A DNA stretch of 45,435 nt from Colwellia sp. (GTDB lineage: Bacteria > Pseudomonadota > Gammaproteobacteria > Enterobacterales > Alteromonadaceae), in assembly GCA_022969175.1 (NCBI GenBank), contig JALJPB010000033.1, positions 1 to 45,435 on the forward strand, written 5' to 3'. Shown here piece by piece: positions 8,825 through 17,670 of the stretch. The notes beneath the pieces are model-generated. The model saw only the letters and a list, made by a program, of their open reading frames with translations, did not search any database and was not told the DNA's origin. The first letter of the stretch is position 1; each line of letters begins with the position of its first letter. The position numbers and the translations under genes are program-made.

Positions 8825-9781
8825 ATGAAAACCTTAAAAACTGCTCCTAAAATAATATTGTTAGGCTTAACTGCCTTATTAAACTCCAGTTGCGCTCAGC
8901 AGTCTGCTGTAAAATCGTCGCAAGAAAATCAACAACAAGCTCTAGAAGGTAACGAATTAGTCGCTAAAAATAACCGACAAGTAAAAGCTTACGCTAAGTT
9001 TGTTCCTATAAGAGAAGATGATTTTGCTTGGGAAAATGATCTTGTCGCATTTCGCATGTATGGTCCTTCCTCTTTAGCAACACCGACCAAAGCAGCTAGT
9101 GGCATTGATTGCTGGTTAAAACGAGTAGATTATTCTGTTATCGATAAATGGTATGACAATTATCAACAGAAAGTCAGTTACCATACTGATTGGGGCGAAG
9201 GTCACGACCCTTATCATACAGGCACTTCTCGCGGTACTGGTGGAACAGCAATTTGGATAGACGACATGCCATATCCTGCCGGTACTTTTATTGCATCACG
9301 TATTATCGATAACAACCCCGAAAAAGTTGTTTTTGAACTTGATTACATTTGGCAAACCAAACTTGGTGAAATATCAGAAACCAAACACATCAGTCTAGCG
9401 TTAGGCTCGCAACTATTTGAAGTGACTTCAAGTTTTTTACTCAATGGCCAACCAGCTAAAAATTTAAGTATTGCCATTGGTGTAGCCACTCACGACGAAG
9501 CAGCCAAAGTAAGCAGAGATAAAAATTCTGGTTGGATAGCTGCCTGGGAATATATTAAAGGTTACCACTTGGGTACCGGAGTGGTAGTTAAACCGGAAGA
9601 CATTGATAGCATTGTTCACCGACCATCTACCAAGAAAGATGAAAGCCATATTTGGCTTATTTCACATACTAATGAAAATGGAAAATTACATTATGCCGCA
9701 GGCTATGGCTGGGAACGTGCAAAGCAAATCACGTCTTTGCAGCAGTGGCAACAATATTTAACCAATTATTCAATAAATTAA
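8825..9781 (+). CDS. DUF4861-family lipoprotein of unknown function
   Basis: 318 residues. The N-terminus carries a lipoprotein signal (basic start, IILLGLTALL, lipobox NSSC with Cys at residue 23), then a flexible Gln/Ser-rich stretch, then a domain beginning FVPIREDDFAWENDLVAFRMYGP. That opening, together with GIDCWLKR and YHTDWGEGHDPYHTGTSRG..., is recognisable as DUF4861. Such proteins recur in marine polysaccharide-degradation loci, but I know of no firm assigned reaction. The conserved Trp, Asp and His residues would suit carbohydrate handling. It stands first in a plus-strand block with a sulfatase 19 bp downstream and an operator 36 bp upstream, so it is probably induced with the lyases and acts in the periplasm or at the outer membrane. 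Confidence 0.8.
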   Translation: MKTLKTAPKIILLGLTALLNSSCAQQSAVKSSQENQQQALEGNELVAKNNRQVKAYAKFVPIREDDFAWENDLVAFRMYGPSSLATPTKAASGIDCWLKRVDYSVIDKWYDNYQQKVSYHTDWGEGHDPYHTGTSRGTGGTAIWIDDMPYPAGTFIASRIIDNNPEKVVFELDYIWQTKLGEISETKHISLALGSQLFEVTSSFLLNGQPAKNLSIAIGVATHDEAAKVSRDKNSGWIAAWEYIKGYHLGTGVVVKPEDIDSIVHRPSTKKDESHIWLISHTNENGKLHYAAGYGWERAKQITSLQQWQQYLTNYSIN

Positions 9782-9800
9782 GTAGTGCATAAGTTGATCT

Positions 9801-11345
9801 ATGATGAAAAATAACACCTTTATAAAAAAGAAATTCGAGCTATTTGTATTAACCGCTTTGCTATCGACATTTATGTTAGTAAGCATCAACGCGTTCGCAG
9901 CAATCAATAAACCCAATATTGTGATCATCTATACCGATGATCTTGGCATTGGCGATGTAAGCGCTTATAAAATGGGCAAACTATCAACGCCAAATATCGA
10001 TAGTATTGCCGACCAAGGGATCCGATTTACTAATGGCTACGCGACAGCAGCAACCTGCACACCGAGTAGGTTTTCACTACTAACCGGACAATATCCTTGG
10101 CGTAAAGGGGCGGCAATTTTACCTGGTGATGCCCCGTTATTAATTGACCCAACAAAAATAACCTTACCAAAAATGTTAAAAAAAGCGGGCTATAGCACTG
10201 CAGTTATTGGCAAGTGGCACTTAGGTTTAGGTAATGGTCAAATTAACTGGAATGAACACATAATATTAGGCCCTAATGAAGTAGGTTTTGATTATTCATA
10301 TATTATGGCAGCCACCAACGATAGAGTACCTAATGTTTACGTTAAAAATGGTGATGTTGTTGGTTTGGAAAAAAACGACCCTTTGCAAATTAGTTATAAA
10401 AATAATTTCGCTGGTGAACCAACGGGTATAGACAATCCTGAGTTATTAACCAAGATGACTTTTAGTAATGGCCACTATCACAGCATTAATAATGGAATAT
10501 CGCGTATCGGCTATCAAAAAGGCGGTAAAAAAGCACAATGGATTGATGAGGAAATGTCTGATTTATTTTTAGCTGAAGCTCAAAATTTTATTAAAAAACA
10601 TCAAGCTGAACCTTTCTTCTTATTTTACACATTACACCAACCTCATGTGCCTCGAGTACCCAACCAACGCTTTGTTGGCAAGTCAGGCCAAGGAGCGCGT
10701 GGAGACGCTATTTTAGAAGCCGATTGGGCAATAGGTGAATTTTTATCAACACTCGATGAATTGGGTTTATCTGATAATACTTTAGTAATTTTCTCATCTG
10801 ATAACGGCCCTGTGTTAGATGACGGCTACCACGACGAGTCTGTAACCAAGTTGGGAGAGCACACACCTTCAGGCAGTCTTCGTGGCGGTAAATACAGCTT
10901 ATTTGATGCCGGAGCTCATATTCCTTTTATAGTGCGTTGGACTAATAAAATAAAACCCGCCATATCTGATGCTCTTGTATCACAGCATGATTTGTTAGCC
11001 TCATTAGCCAGCTTACTTGGTCAAGAAATTGAGAAAAACTCCGATAGTTTGAACCTAATGGATACCCTATTAGGGAAATCTGATAAAGGTCGAAAATCAC
11101 TTATTGTACAAGCTTTAGGTGGACGAACCGCATATAGAGAGGATAATTGGATGCTTATTCCTCCGTATTGGGGTGATGAAAAATTAGCAAAGGAAAATAT
11201 CGAAACCGGTGCTTGTTCTTGCTATCAGTTATATGAACTAAAGACAGATCCAGAGCAAACAGCAAACCTAGCAGATAAATATCCAGAAAAAACCAAAGCG
11301 ATGTATGATAACTATCGTCGCATTATTGAAAGTGACAACAACTAA
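9801..11345 (+). CDS. Secreted sulfatase, S1 family (CTPSR type)
   Basis: 514 residues with a signal peptide ending about NAFA (residue 33). Sulfatase signature: metal-binding YTDDLG (Asp46, Asp47), the formylglycine motif CTPSRFSLLTG with Cys86, the KWHLG segment, and FSSDNGP near the second metal site. The cysteine must be converted to formylglycine by a maturase not encoded here. From context it removes O-sulfate from chondroitin/dermatan sulfate oligosaccharides in the periplasm; 4-O versus 6-O specificity cannot be read from the sequence. It follows the DUF4861 gene by 19 bp and probably shares its transcript. Two adjacent ATG codons could be the start; no strong ribosome site is visible. 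Confidence 0.88.
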   Translation: MMKNNTFIKKKFELFVLTALLSTFMLVSINAFAAINKPNIVIIYTDDLGIGDVSAYKMGKLSTPNIDSIADQGIRFTNGYATAATCTPSRFSLLTGQYPWRKGAAILPGDAPLLIDPTKITLPKMLKKAGYSTAVIGKWHLGLGNGQINWNEHIILGPNEVGFDYSYIMAATNDRVPNVYVKNGDVVGLEKNDPLQISYKNNFAGEPTGIDNPELLTKMTFSNGHYHSINNGISRIGYQKGGKKAQWIDEEMSDLFLAEAQNFIKKHQAEPFFLFYTLHQPHVPRVPNQRFVGKSGQGARGDAILEADWAIGEFLSTLDELGLSDNTLVIFSSDNGPVLDDGYHDESVTKLGEHTPSGSLRGGKYSLFDAGAHIPFIVRWTNKIKPAISDALVSQHDLLASLASLLGQEIEKNSDSLNLMDTLLGKSDKGRKSLIVQALGGRTAYREDNWMLIPPYWGDEKLAKENIETGACSCYQLYELKTDPEQTANLADKYPEKTKAMYDNYRRIIESDNN

Positions 11346-11504
11346 GGAACATGATGTGGCTACATCATAGGTGGAGTGCTTTCGTGATTTAAACCATAAC
11401 AGTTCAATAAAGTATTAGTGGCGATAGCACATGCCAACTTAAAATAAATAGACAAATGTCTAATAGAAAAGCTCTAAAGCTATTCATCGCTTTATTGAAT
11501 AGAT

Positions 11505-11535
11505 AAGCTCTGCCATATGGTAGGGCTTACTTTTA
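11505..11535 (+). terminator. Probable terminator after the CTPSR sulfatase
   Basis: AAGCTCTGCCATATGGTAGGGCTT forms a hairpin (AAGC..GCTT outside, CCATATGG inside) followed by ACTTTTA. It lies 160 bp past the stop. The rest of 11346-11907 holds one operator (11742) and otherwise nothing recognised. Confidence 0.5.
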
Positions 11536-11741
11536 TCAATGCCTCCAGTTTAACTACACAAATTCAACTTCCTATAACGTCTGCGGTATTAATAAATATC
11601 TAGTCCCTAAAATTTAAAAACTACTAATAAACAAATATTAAGCCTATGTCATTCAAATGATTGCCTTCATTAAACGCTATAAGTTCTAGGCTAAAAAATA
11701 CACATTTTAATATCTTGCCCATCCACATGTATTAATATATG

Positions 11742-11762
11742 GTTATATGGTTATCTGATAAC
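11742..11762 (+). promoter_or_regulatory. Direct-repeat operator (putative AgaR site) upstream of PL8 lyase 1
   Basis: The site reads G, then TTATATGG, TTATCTGA and TAAC: two 8-bp direct-repeat units and a TAAC tail. The same 21-bp arrangement occurs at 17460, 32258 and 35655. It lies 146 bp before the lyase start. Confidence 0.7.
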
Positions 11763-11907
11763 GATGCTTTTTTAATCACTATAAAAATAGAGTCTTAAAT
11801 TTTATTAAAGGTTAATAAAATAACTGAACATATAAACCAAGCGGTTACCAATAACAAAACATAATACAACTTCCTTGCTATCAAGGAAGATAATTTGGGG
11901 ACAAGAT

Positions 11908-14900
11908 ATGAAGAACTTACTTCGACAAGTATCAATACCAAAGATATTTGCGAGCAATACAATCAGGGTAGTAACGCCCATAGTCGCAGGTGCCTTCTTG
12001 CTGACATCAAACTCATCTTTCGCGCAGTGCACTATCGATACAAATAAGTTTAATGGCTTTACTAAAATCGGTGATATTGAACTAACACAAGTAACCAATG
12101 ATGATGACAATACTGACGGCGCAAACGATGGTGCATTGTTAGTAAATGGTACATCAAAAGTAGTCGGTCAAGGGGGCGCATACGCGTTTGAGTGTGACCT
12201 AAGCGACGGAGAAACCTTAGCCATAGCGAGTCATGTTTATAACCCTAATGCATCTTTTGTTAAATTAAGAGTCGCTTTGCACAATACAACCGATGATGTG
12301 GAATTAGCAACAACACCAAATTTAGCCTTAACTTCATCGGTGCCTGTGCGCAACTATGCTTTCTCTTACGATGTTCAAAACACTGATTTAACTGATACGT
12401 TAGAACTACGCTATATTCGCGTTGATGATGGTAGCCCAGTTCGTGATTTTGCTGTCGACAATGCCTCAATCAATGGCCAAGCATTATCAATGCAAGCTTA
12501 TGTGCCACCACCTATGGCAACATGCTTTGATGACCCTCAAAACCAAATTGGCTTTGCGCCAATAGGTGATATTGCTTTATTAGATGTCACTGATGATGAA
12601 GATAATACTGATGGTGTTGGCGATGGAGCATTACTGTTTAATGGTCAATCAAAGGTTGTTGGTCAAGGCGGAGCCTATTCTTTCGATTGTCCTATGACCG
12701 CTGGAGAAACATTGGCAATATCCAGCTATGTTTATAATCCAAAAATTTCTTATGTTAAGCTAAAAATTGCACTGCACAATGTGACTGACGATATTGAGCT
12801 AGCGGCAACATCATCCGTAGTACTTAAAGCCGCCAATCCAGTATTTAACTTTAGCTTTAACTACACCACTCAAAATACTGATGAAGGTGATGAGCTAGAG
12901 ATAAGATATATTCGTACCGATGATGGTAATACAGCTCGTGATTTTGCTGTTGATAATATCAGTATTAATGATACAGCGTTAAATCTCGTTAAAGCACCAC
13001 CACCACCTAACCCAGCTTGTACTATGTCTATTGATTTTAATACTGATATTCCATTAACAGCTGCAACGCCTGAACAAACTGCTCAGATAGATAATTTTTA
13101 TCAAACCTTGTCTGATATTTATATTGGCACTGATGAAACCGTCGACTTTGATGAACTACAACTTGAGTTAAACGAAGCATTAAGCGCCTATGACAATTTA
13201 AATATTGTAATCTCAGAGGGTGAAATTCAGGGCGAAACCATTTCTTATGGCGCGGCGGGTAAAATTCTTAAATCTTTTGCTCAGCATTTAAAGCATGTTG
13301 CACCAGCAGATACTGCTATTGCGGAAAAAGCATCAAATCTTGTTTGGCTAGTATCACAAAAGCTTTGTACGCTTGATATCACCAGAGAACACAATGCCTA
13401 TGGATACCGAGTGTTTGCAAGGCATACAATACACTTGAAAGATCACTTATCTGACAGTGTCAAAAATCGATTTGGTTACACATTGTCAGTGCAATCTGAA
13501 GACTTTGCGAATTTCTGGGGCGAATATACATCAGGCAAAGGTTACAACACTGACTGGATGTACAATATGGGCGATACCATTGCCTTATTTGGGTTGTGGA
13601 AAGACGTCACCACTGACGATGAACGCGTGCAGTGGCTAAAAGCTGCCAAACGTTACATTGAACGCTTCCTCGTTTATTCTGATGCAACCAGTGACGGTAT
13701 TAAACCTGACGGCTCAGGCTTTCATCATTGGGCCGCTTACGATGGTTATATGTATTCATTAGGCAATGTCGTTAATATTATTTCAGCCTTAGATGATACC
13801 GACTTCCAAATAGACGCTGATTCATATTTACGCTTAAGAAATGCGATTTATGCACAACGCATGAAAAGTAATGACATCGGCAATATGGCATTATCTACCG
13901 TTGGCAGAAACCCGCACCTTAAAAGAATTTCAACCGGACCAGAGCACGTTAAAAGATTGGCCATTAGTGGCGGTAAAATTCTAGGTCTTGAAAGTGCTGA
14001 CCCACTATTAGCTGGCTATTACAACCGTACTATAGGTGTTGATGACGACTTTAACTATGATGAAATTGCCAAGTTTGAAAACGGTTTTTTCCAGTTTAAC
14101 CATGGCAATGCTGGGGTATTAAGACATCGCAGCAAAAAAGGCGACTGGTTAGCTGTTATGAATGGCTTTACCGACAATATGATGGGCAGTGAACTGTATG
14201 TTGATAGCAATCGTTATGGTCGTTATCAAAGCTATGGTGCCTTAGAAATTATTTATCCGGGCGATCATAGTGTCGGTAATAATGGTTATGATGCCACAAC
14301 TTGGAACTGGAATTATAATCCAGGAACAACAAGCATAGTACTGCCTTGGGAGAAACTTCACGGCGAAAAGTCACGCATCGATGAACGTCAACAAAAACGC
14401 TTTGCTGGTAGCTTAGCATTTGAAAATAAGGGCAAAAAACGTAGTGTGCTTGAAGAAACTCATGGTAAATACGGCATATTTGCGATGGACTTCCAAGAAC
14501 GTGAATATGGCGGTGGTTTTGGCACAGTTTATGGCCCTAATACCCATAACACTAGCTTCACCTTTAAGAAGTCCAACTTTGCCTTTAAAGACATGATTGT
14601 GTCTTTGGGCTCAAATATCACTAACGATGATATTAATCACCCCACCGTAACCACTTTATACCAGCGTTTAGCAACTGATGACAGTAGCGTTATTGTCGAT
14701 AAAAACGCGTATGGTGACCTTGGTGCAACAAGCTTTTCTGATAATGAAAACCATTGGCTTATTGATGATTACCAAACTGGCTTTTACCTTGTTGCTGGCA
14801 GCGGTGAATTAAAAGTATGGAAAGGTAATCAACAAACGCCAAACATAAACCAAACTTGGCCTGCCGATATTTCACAAAATCCTATTGGTCAATACACAAT

Positions 14901-15393
14901 AGGTTACCTTGATCACGGCACCGCGCCAGACAATAACGGTTATGAATACGTAACGGTACCTAATGCAAGTATTGGTAAAATGAAAAAACTAGCTAAACAT
15001 AAGCCGTATGTTGTTCATGAAAAAACATCACAACGGCACGTGATTGAGCATTTAGGCAAGCGTATTTGGGGCTATGCGTTATTTGAAGCTGCTAGTAATT
15101 TGTCGCACACCAATGGTCTGTTAAAAGCGAGCGACACCTCTAGCTTAGTTATGCTTAAACACAAACGTAACAAAGTCAGATTATCGGTTACCGATCCCGA
15201 TATAGGTTTTACGGCCAGAGGACTTGAACCTGTAGCACCAAGAAAAGTGACCTTAACTTTACATGGTAACTGGTCAATCAAGGAACAACACCCACGTGCT
15301 ACGTTAATTAGCGCAGATACCACAGAAACAGTTATCGAATTTACCATTGTTGATGGCTTACCTGTTGAACTTAAACTAAGAGCCGTTAAATAA
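11908..15393 (+). CDS. PL8 polysaccharide lyase (chondroitin AC/hyaluronate lyase-like) with two N-terminal repeats
   Basis: 1161 residues, much longer than ordinary chondroitinase AC. Order: signal peptide to about residue 40 (NSSFAQ); two tandem 165-residue repeats (41-205 and 206-370), each with an acidic segment DDDNTDG or DDEDNTDG, SKVVGQGGAY and VYNP; proline-rich junctions; then an alpha/alpha-toroid and beta-sandwich PL8 catalytic region. PL8 catalytic residues align with those of Proteus chondroitinase ABC I: His607 and Tyr614 in DGSGFHHWAAYDGY, Arg667 in STVGRNP, Glu762 in GSELYVDSNRYGRY. It cleaves the uronate beta-eliminatively to unsaturated products. ATG 11908 is preferred (GGGGACAAG upstream) over 11875. 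A strong terminator follows. Substrate class is secure; AC versus hyaluronan preference is not. Confidence 0.9.
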   Translation: MKNLLRQVSIPKIFASNTIRVVTPIVAGAFLLTSNSSFAQCTIDTNKFNGFTKIGDIELTQVTNDDDNTDGANDGALLVNGTSKVVGQGGAYAFECDLSDGETLAIASHVYNPNASFVKLRVALHNTTDDVELATTPNLALTSSVPVRNYAFSYDVQNTDLTDTLELRYIRVDDGSPVRDFAVDNASINGQALSMQAYVPPPMATCFDDPQNQIGFAPIGDIALLDVTDDEDNTDGVGDGALLFNGQSKVVGQGGAYSFDCPMTAGETLAISSYVYNPKISYVKLKIALHNVTDDIELAATSSVVLKAANPVFNFSFNYTTQNTDEGDELEIRYIRTDDGNTARDFAVDNISINDTALNLVKAPPPPNPACTMSIDFNTDIPLTAATPEQTAQIDNFYQTLSDIYIGTDETVDFDELQLELNEALSAYDNLNIVISEGEIQGETISYGAAGKILKSFAQHLKHVAPADTAIAEKASNLVWLVSQKLCTLDITREHNAYGYRVFARHTIHLKDHLSDSVKNRFGYTLSVQSEDFANFWGEYTSGKGYNTDWMYNMGDTIALFGLWKDVTTDDERVQWLKAAKRYIERFLVYSDATSDGIKPDGSGFHHWAAYDGYMYSLGNVVNIISALDDTDFQIDADSYLRLRNAIYAQRMKSNDIGNMALSTVGRNPHLKRISTGPEHVKRLAISGGKILGLESADPLLAGYYNRTIGVDDDFNYDEIAKFENGFFQFNHGNAGVLRHRSKKGDWLAVMNGFTDNMMGSELYVDSNRYGRYQSYGALEIIYPGDHSVGNNGYDATTWNWNYNPGTTSIVLPWEKLHGEKSRIDERQQKRFAGSLAFENKGKKRSVLEETHGKYGIFAMDFQEREYGGGFGTVYGPNTHNTSFTFKKSNFAFKDMIVSLGSNITNDDINHPTVTTLYQRLATDDSSVIVDKNAYGDLGATSFSDNENHWLIDDYQTGFYLVAGSGELKVWKGNQQTPNINQTWPADISQNPIGQYTIGYLDHGTAPDNNGYEYVTVPNASIGKMKKLAKHKPYVVHEKTSQRHVIEHLGKRIWGYALFEAASNLSHTNGLLKASDTSSLVMLKHKRNKVRLSVTDPDIGFTARGLEPVAPRKVTLTLHGNWSIKEQHPRATLISADTTETVIEFTIVDGLPVELKLRAVK
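12028..13017 (+). repeat. Two tandem 495-bp (165-residue) coding repeats in PL8 lyase 1
   Basis: Units 12028-12522 and 12523-13017 encode parallel sequences. Each starts at a Cys, runs through an acidic D/N/G loop with DGALL, then VVGQGGAY, GETLAI, VYNP, VKL, ALHN, then RYIR and RDFAVDN, and ends in a Pro-rich linker. The look is of a secreted beta-sandwich with possible calcium and carbohydrate binding, but I cannot assign a named CBM family. Confidence 0.8.
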
Positions 15394-15417
15394 AAAGCTC
15401 ATAGGTTAATATAATTA

Positions 15418-15455
15418 ACGGCATTCAATACTTTATTGAATGCCGTTTTATTTTT
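15418..15455 (+). terminator. Strong terminator after PL8 lyase 1
   Basis: ACGGCATTCAATA (15418-15430) pairs perfectly over 13 bp with 15434-15446, with a 3-nt loop, followed by TTTATTTTT. It lies 24 bp after the lyase stop. Confidence 0.9.
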
Positions 15456-15579
15456 CTGTTGGATGAATATTCCAATGACCATAAACCTAAATTAAGATTA
15501 GTTGCATTTATCCACTGGAATAAAACATCACCATCAATAGCACTTTGCACATCTAGTTGATTAACACCGCTCACACGTA

Positions 15580-15599
15580 CTTGTATGATATCGTATAAC
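15580..15599. promoter_or_regulatory. Palindromic operator left in front of a decayed PL8 gene
   Basis: CTTGTATGATATCGTATAAC: the left half is perfect, the right half has three changes. It lies just upstream of the PL8 remnant, at a distance comparable to that of the 17572 copy from the intact lyase. Confidence 0.65.
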
Positions 15600-15636
15600 G
15601 CTAATTGAACATGAAACATACTAATGTTACCTTTAA

Positions 15637-15960
15637 CGCAAATTACTCTCTGTTAGTGTACTGTTCATAACAACAAACTTGGCATTTGCCAGCAGTATTA
15701 ATAACAACCCTACCATTGAACCTTTTGAAATGGCTAGCAGCTTGCAGTCATACCAAGTTGATCACCAAAGTACATTCAACGAAGTAATAAACATCATAAA
15801 TTTGGTCAACCTGCTGGCGCTGGCAACAAGCCGGCAAACTTAGCACGCAACATTTTCGCCACTTAAGCAAACAGAAAGCCCACTAAAATATGGTGATCAT
15901 TTTCTTATATGGATTGCGATAATCGCTGAATATCATGAAAGTGGTAAAAATATTATTGCA
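15637..15960 (+). pseudogene. Decayed N-terminus of a chondroitinase ABC-type PL8 gene
   Basis: Reading from 15637, one frame gives a signal-peptide-like RKLLSVSVLFITTNLAFASS, then NNPTIEPFEMASSLQSYQVD, which parallels NKPAVESFENNSVLDYYQHS at the start of the intact lyase at 17671. After a frameshift, WRWQQAGKLSTQHFRHLSKQ matches the intact WKWQGRNNLTTQHFRHLSHD. After another, ESPLKYGDHF matches QSPLKYGKYF. No in-frame start precedes it and about 900 downstream codons of catalytic region are gone. It is therefore a duplicate lyase gene in decay, with its operator still in place. The remainder of 15456-16093 shows no gene. Confidence 0.82.
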
Positions 15961-15991
15961 GTAATTTCAATTGCGTTTACATAACTGATAT

Positions 15992-16028
15992 AAAAAAGCC
16001 CCTTCATGAATTAACCATAATGGGGCTT
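15992..16028 (-). terminator. Terminator after the GH105 gene
   Basis: On the minus strand AAGCCCC...GGGGCTT is followed by TTTTTA. The stem is at 15996-16002 and 16022-16028. It lies beyond the 8-bp repeat tract that follows the GH105 stop. Confidence 0.75.
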
Positions 16029-16037
16029 AGTAACTTT

Positions 16038-16100
16038 CTATTTAACTATTTAACTATTTAACTATTTAACTATTTAACTATTTAACTATTTAACTATTTA
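16038..16100. repeat. 8-bp tandem repeat (CTATTTAA)n across the GH105 stop codon
   Basis: Seven exact copies of CTATTTAA from 16038 to 16093 and a partial eighth to 16100. The GH105 stop (TAG on the minus strand, 16094-16096) is formed by the last partial unit. Copy number is a likely site of slippage. Confidence 0.95.
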
Positions 16101-17362
16101 TTAAGCATGCGATAAATCTCAGTACCTGTTAATAAAAACCCACCTGTACCATAAAGTTGAGTATCATTACCGCTAACGTTATCAGGTGCGTTACCTATTT
16201 GCTGTACCCAGCCAAACTTTCCATCGGGTTGAACCACACTAACCAATGCAGACCAAGCATTTGTTACCGTAGGTAAGTACTTTTTCTTGTTAAGTAAGCC
16301 TTGGTTAATGCCAGAAGCAAAAGCATAAGCAATAAGCCCTGTACCACTAGATTCTTTGAAAGGCTTTGATTTAGGTGCTAATACAGACGGACGCCAAAAA
16401 CCATCGCTTTGTTGAGCAGTCGCTAAGCGTGCCATTACCTTTTTAAAAATATCTTCATAATCACTACGTTGTGGATGGCTTTTTGGCACATTCTCTAAAA
16501 TACGCGCAAGACCCGCAACAACCCAGCCAACACCACGAGCCCAAATTACTTTTTGCCCATTGTCTTCCCGACGGTCAAAAAATCGGGTATCACGAAAGAA
16601 CAAATGATCTTCTTCATCCCACAATAAATTAACCGTTTCCCAAAATTCTTTATTTGCGAAATTTAAATAGCTTGAGTCACCGGTTACTTTAGCTAGATGC
16701 ATCCATACAGGAGGTCCCATAAACAATGCGTCAGCCCAACACCAGCGGTTTTTACACGGAGTAACCGCAATTTCCCTCCCTCCATAAGCTTCTATTGGGC
16801 TAGCGTTATGGTATTTATCAGCGTCAGCATCAATTTGAATGTGTTTATATTCAAGGGAAACTGTAGAGGGTGAATTCAAAATAATATCAAAGACTACTTT
16901 CAGTGGTACTAACATTTTAGGTTCTTGATATTTTTCATATAAATCTAAATATAATTGACCTATAGCATAGTCATCGGCATTATAAATACGAGACGCCAAT
17001 AAATATTTATTACGCTTACCAATGTCATAGAGTTTACGAAAGTAACTTTCATCACCGTGTTTATCAGCAAGTTTAGCCCATTTGGCCATACCAACATGAA
17101 AAGAAGCATATACCCAACCTTGAGGATGAGTATCCCAAGATGTAGTGTTCATATAAGCACCATCTTCATAACCGACAAAGAGATTAGTTTTTTTATCAAA
17201 CTTACTCCATTGCCAGTCAGAGACAAACTTCATCGCTTGATAAACATCTTTTTTATTCATAGCAGCCGATAGTTCTTTGTCTGAGGCATTTGCACATACA
17301 GACAAAACGCTGAAAGCTAGCATTGTCAATGTGATAAATTTATTCATTTTATTAAAGTACAT
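16094..17362 (-). CDS. GH105 unsaturated uronyl hydrolase (YteR/YesR-like), secreted
   Basis: 422 residues with a signal peptide ending about CANAS. The fold is the alpha/alpha six-hairpin barrel of GH88/GH105. Characteristic segments are WDTHPQGWVYASFHVGMA, the acid-bearing WCWADALFMGPPVW (catalytic Asp), WARGVGWVVAGLARIL and ESSGTGLIAYAFASGI. The enzyme hydrates the unsaturated uronate left by PL8 lyases, releasing 4-deoxy-5-keto-uronate for KduI and free GalNAc for the Aga pathway. GH88 is the more usual family for chondroitin disaccharides; the motifs here favour GH105, though I cannot exclude a GH88-like member. ATG 17362 has AAGGA upstream. A direct-repeat operator lies 98 bp before it. 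Confidence 0.85.
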   Translation of the reverse strand: MYFNKMNKFITLTMLAFSVLSVCANASDKELSAAMNKKDVYQAMKFVSDWQWSKFDKKTNLFVGYEDGAYMNTTSWDTHPQGWVYASFHVGMAKWAKLADKHGDESYFRKLYDIGKRNKYLLASRIYNADDYAIGQLYLDLYEKYQEPKMLVPLKVVFDIILNSPSTVSLEYKHIQIDADADKYHNASPIEAYGGREIAVTPCKNRWCWADALFMGPPVWMHLAKVTGDSSYLNFANKEFWETVNLLWDEEDHLFFRDTRFFDRREDNGQKVIWARGVGWVVAGLARILENVPKSHPQRSDYEDIFKKVMARLATAQQSDGFWRPSVLAPKSKPFKESSGTGLIAYAFASGINQGLLNKKKYLPTVTNAWSALVSVVQPDGKFGWVQQIGNAPDNVSGNDTQLYGTGGFLLTGTEIYRMLNK

Positions 17363-17459
17363 AGTTATCCTTAATTAAATGTTTCTGATCAATCACATTT
17401 TTCCAAAATAAAATTAAGGATAATAAAATTGTCATGTGAAACGGGGTAACAAAAAAGAA

Positions 17460-17480
17460 GTTATCATATAAGCATACAAG
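17460..17480 (-). promoter_or_regulatory. Direct-repeat operator (putative AgaR site) upstream of GH105
   Basis: On the minus strand: C, then TTGTATGC, TTATATGA, TAAC. It matches the 11742, 32258 and 35655 sites, and the 17363-17670 intergenic region also holds a palindromic GntR-type site at 17572. Confidence 0.7.
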
Positions 17481-17571
17481 CAATAAAATAATTACACAAT
17501 AGCAAACATTAATTATTGCATATTACTATAATTCGTCATTTATTGTTGGAGAGTATATTTCAAAAAAAACA

Positions 17572-17591
17572 GTTGTATGATATCTTACAAT
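17572..17591. promoter_or_regulatory. Palindromic operator upstream of chondroitinase ABC
   Basis: GTTGTATGATATCTTACAAT, 79 bp upstream of the lyase start and nearly identical to the 8770 copy. Confidence 0.75.
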
Positions 17592-17670
17592 TACTATTTA
17601 ATACTATTTTCACAAATAGTCTGTGATTAAATAATCAATTCGAATTAAGCGATAACTGGTAAGGATTAAA

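Noticed and set aside
9464..9649. Minus-strand open frame inside the DUF4861 gene
   Set aside because: Shadow of a well-supported plus-strand gene, with no homology or start signals.
15425..15619. 64-codon open frame on the minus strand, beginning at the operator at 15580
   Set aside because: Its end runs through the PL8 lyase terminator and its start through the operator. No ribosome site or recognisable family, and the interval is better explained as the promoter of the PL8 ghost gene.
16038..16100. 8-bp repeat tract as a CRISPR or iteron array
   Set aside because: Direct head-to-tail units without spacers, at a gene end; there are no cas, rep or other supporting genes.
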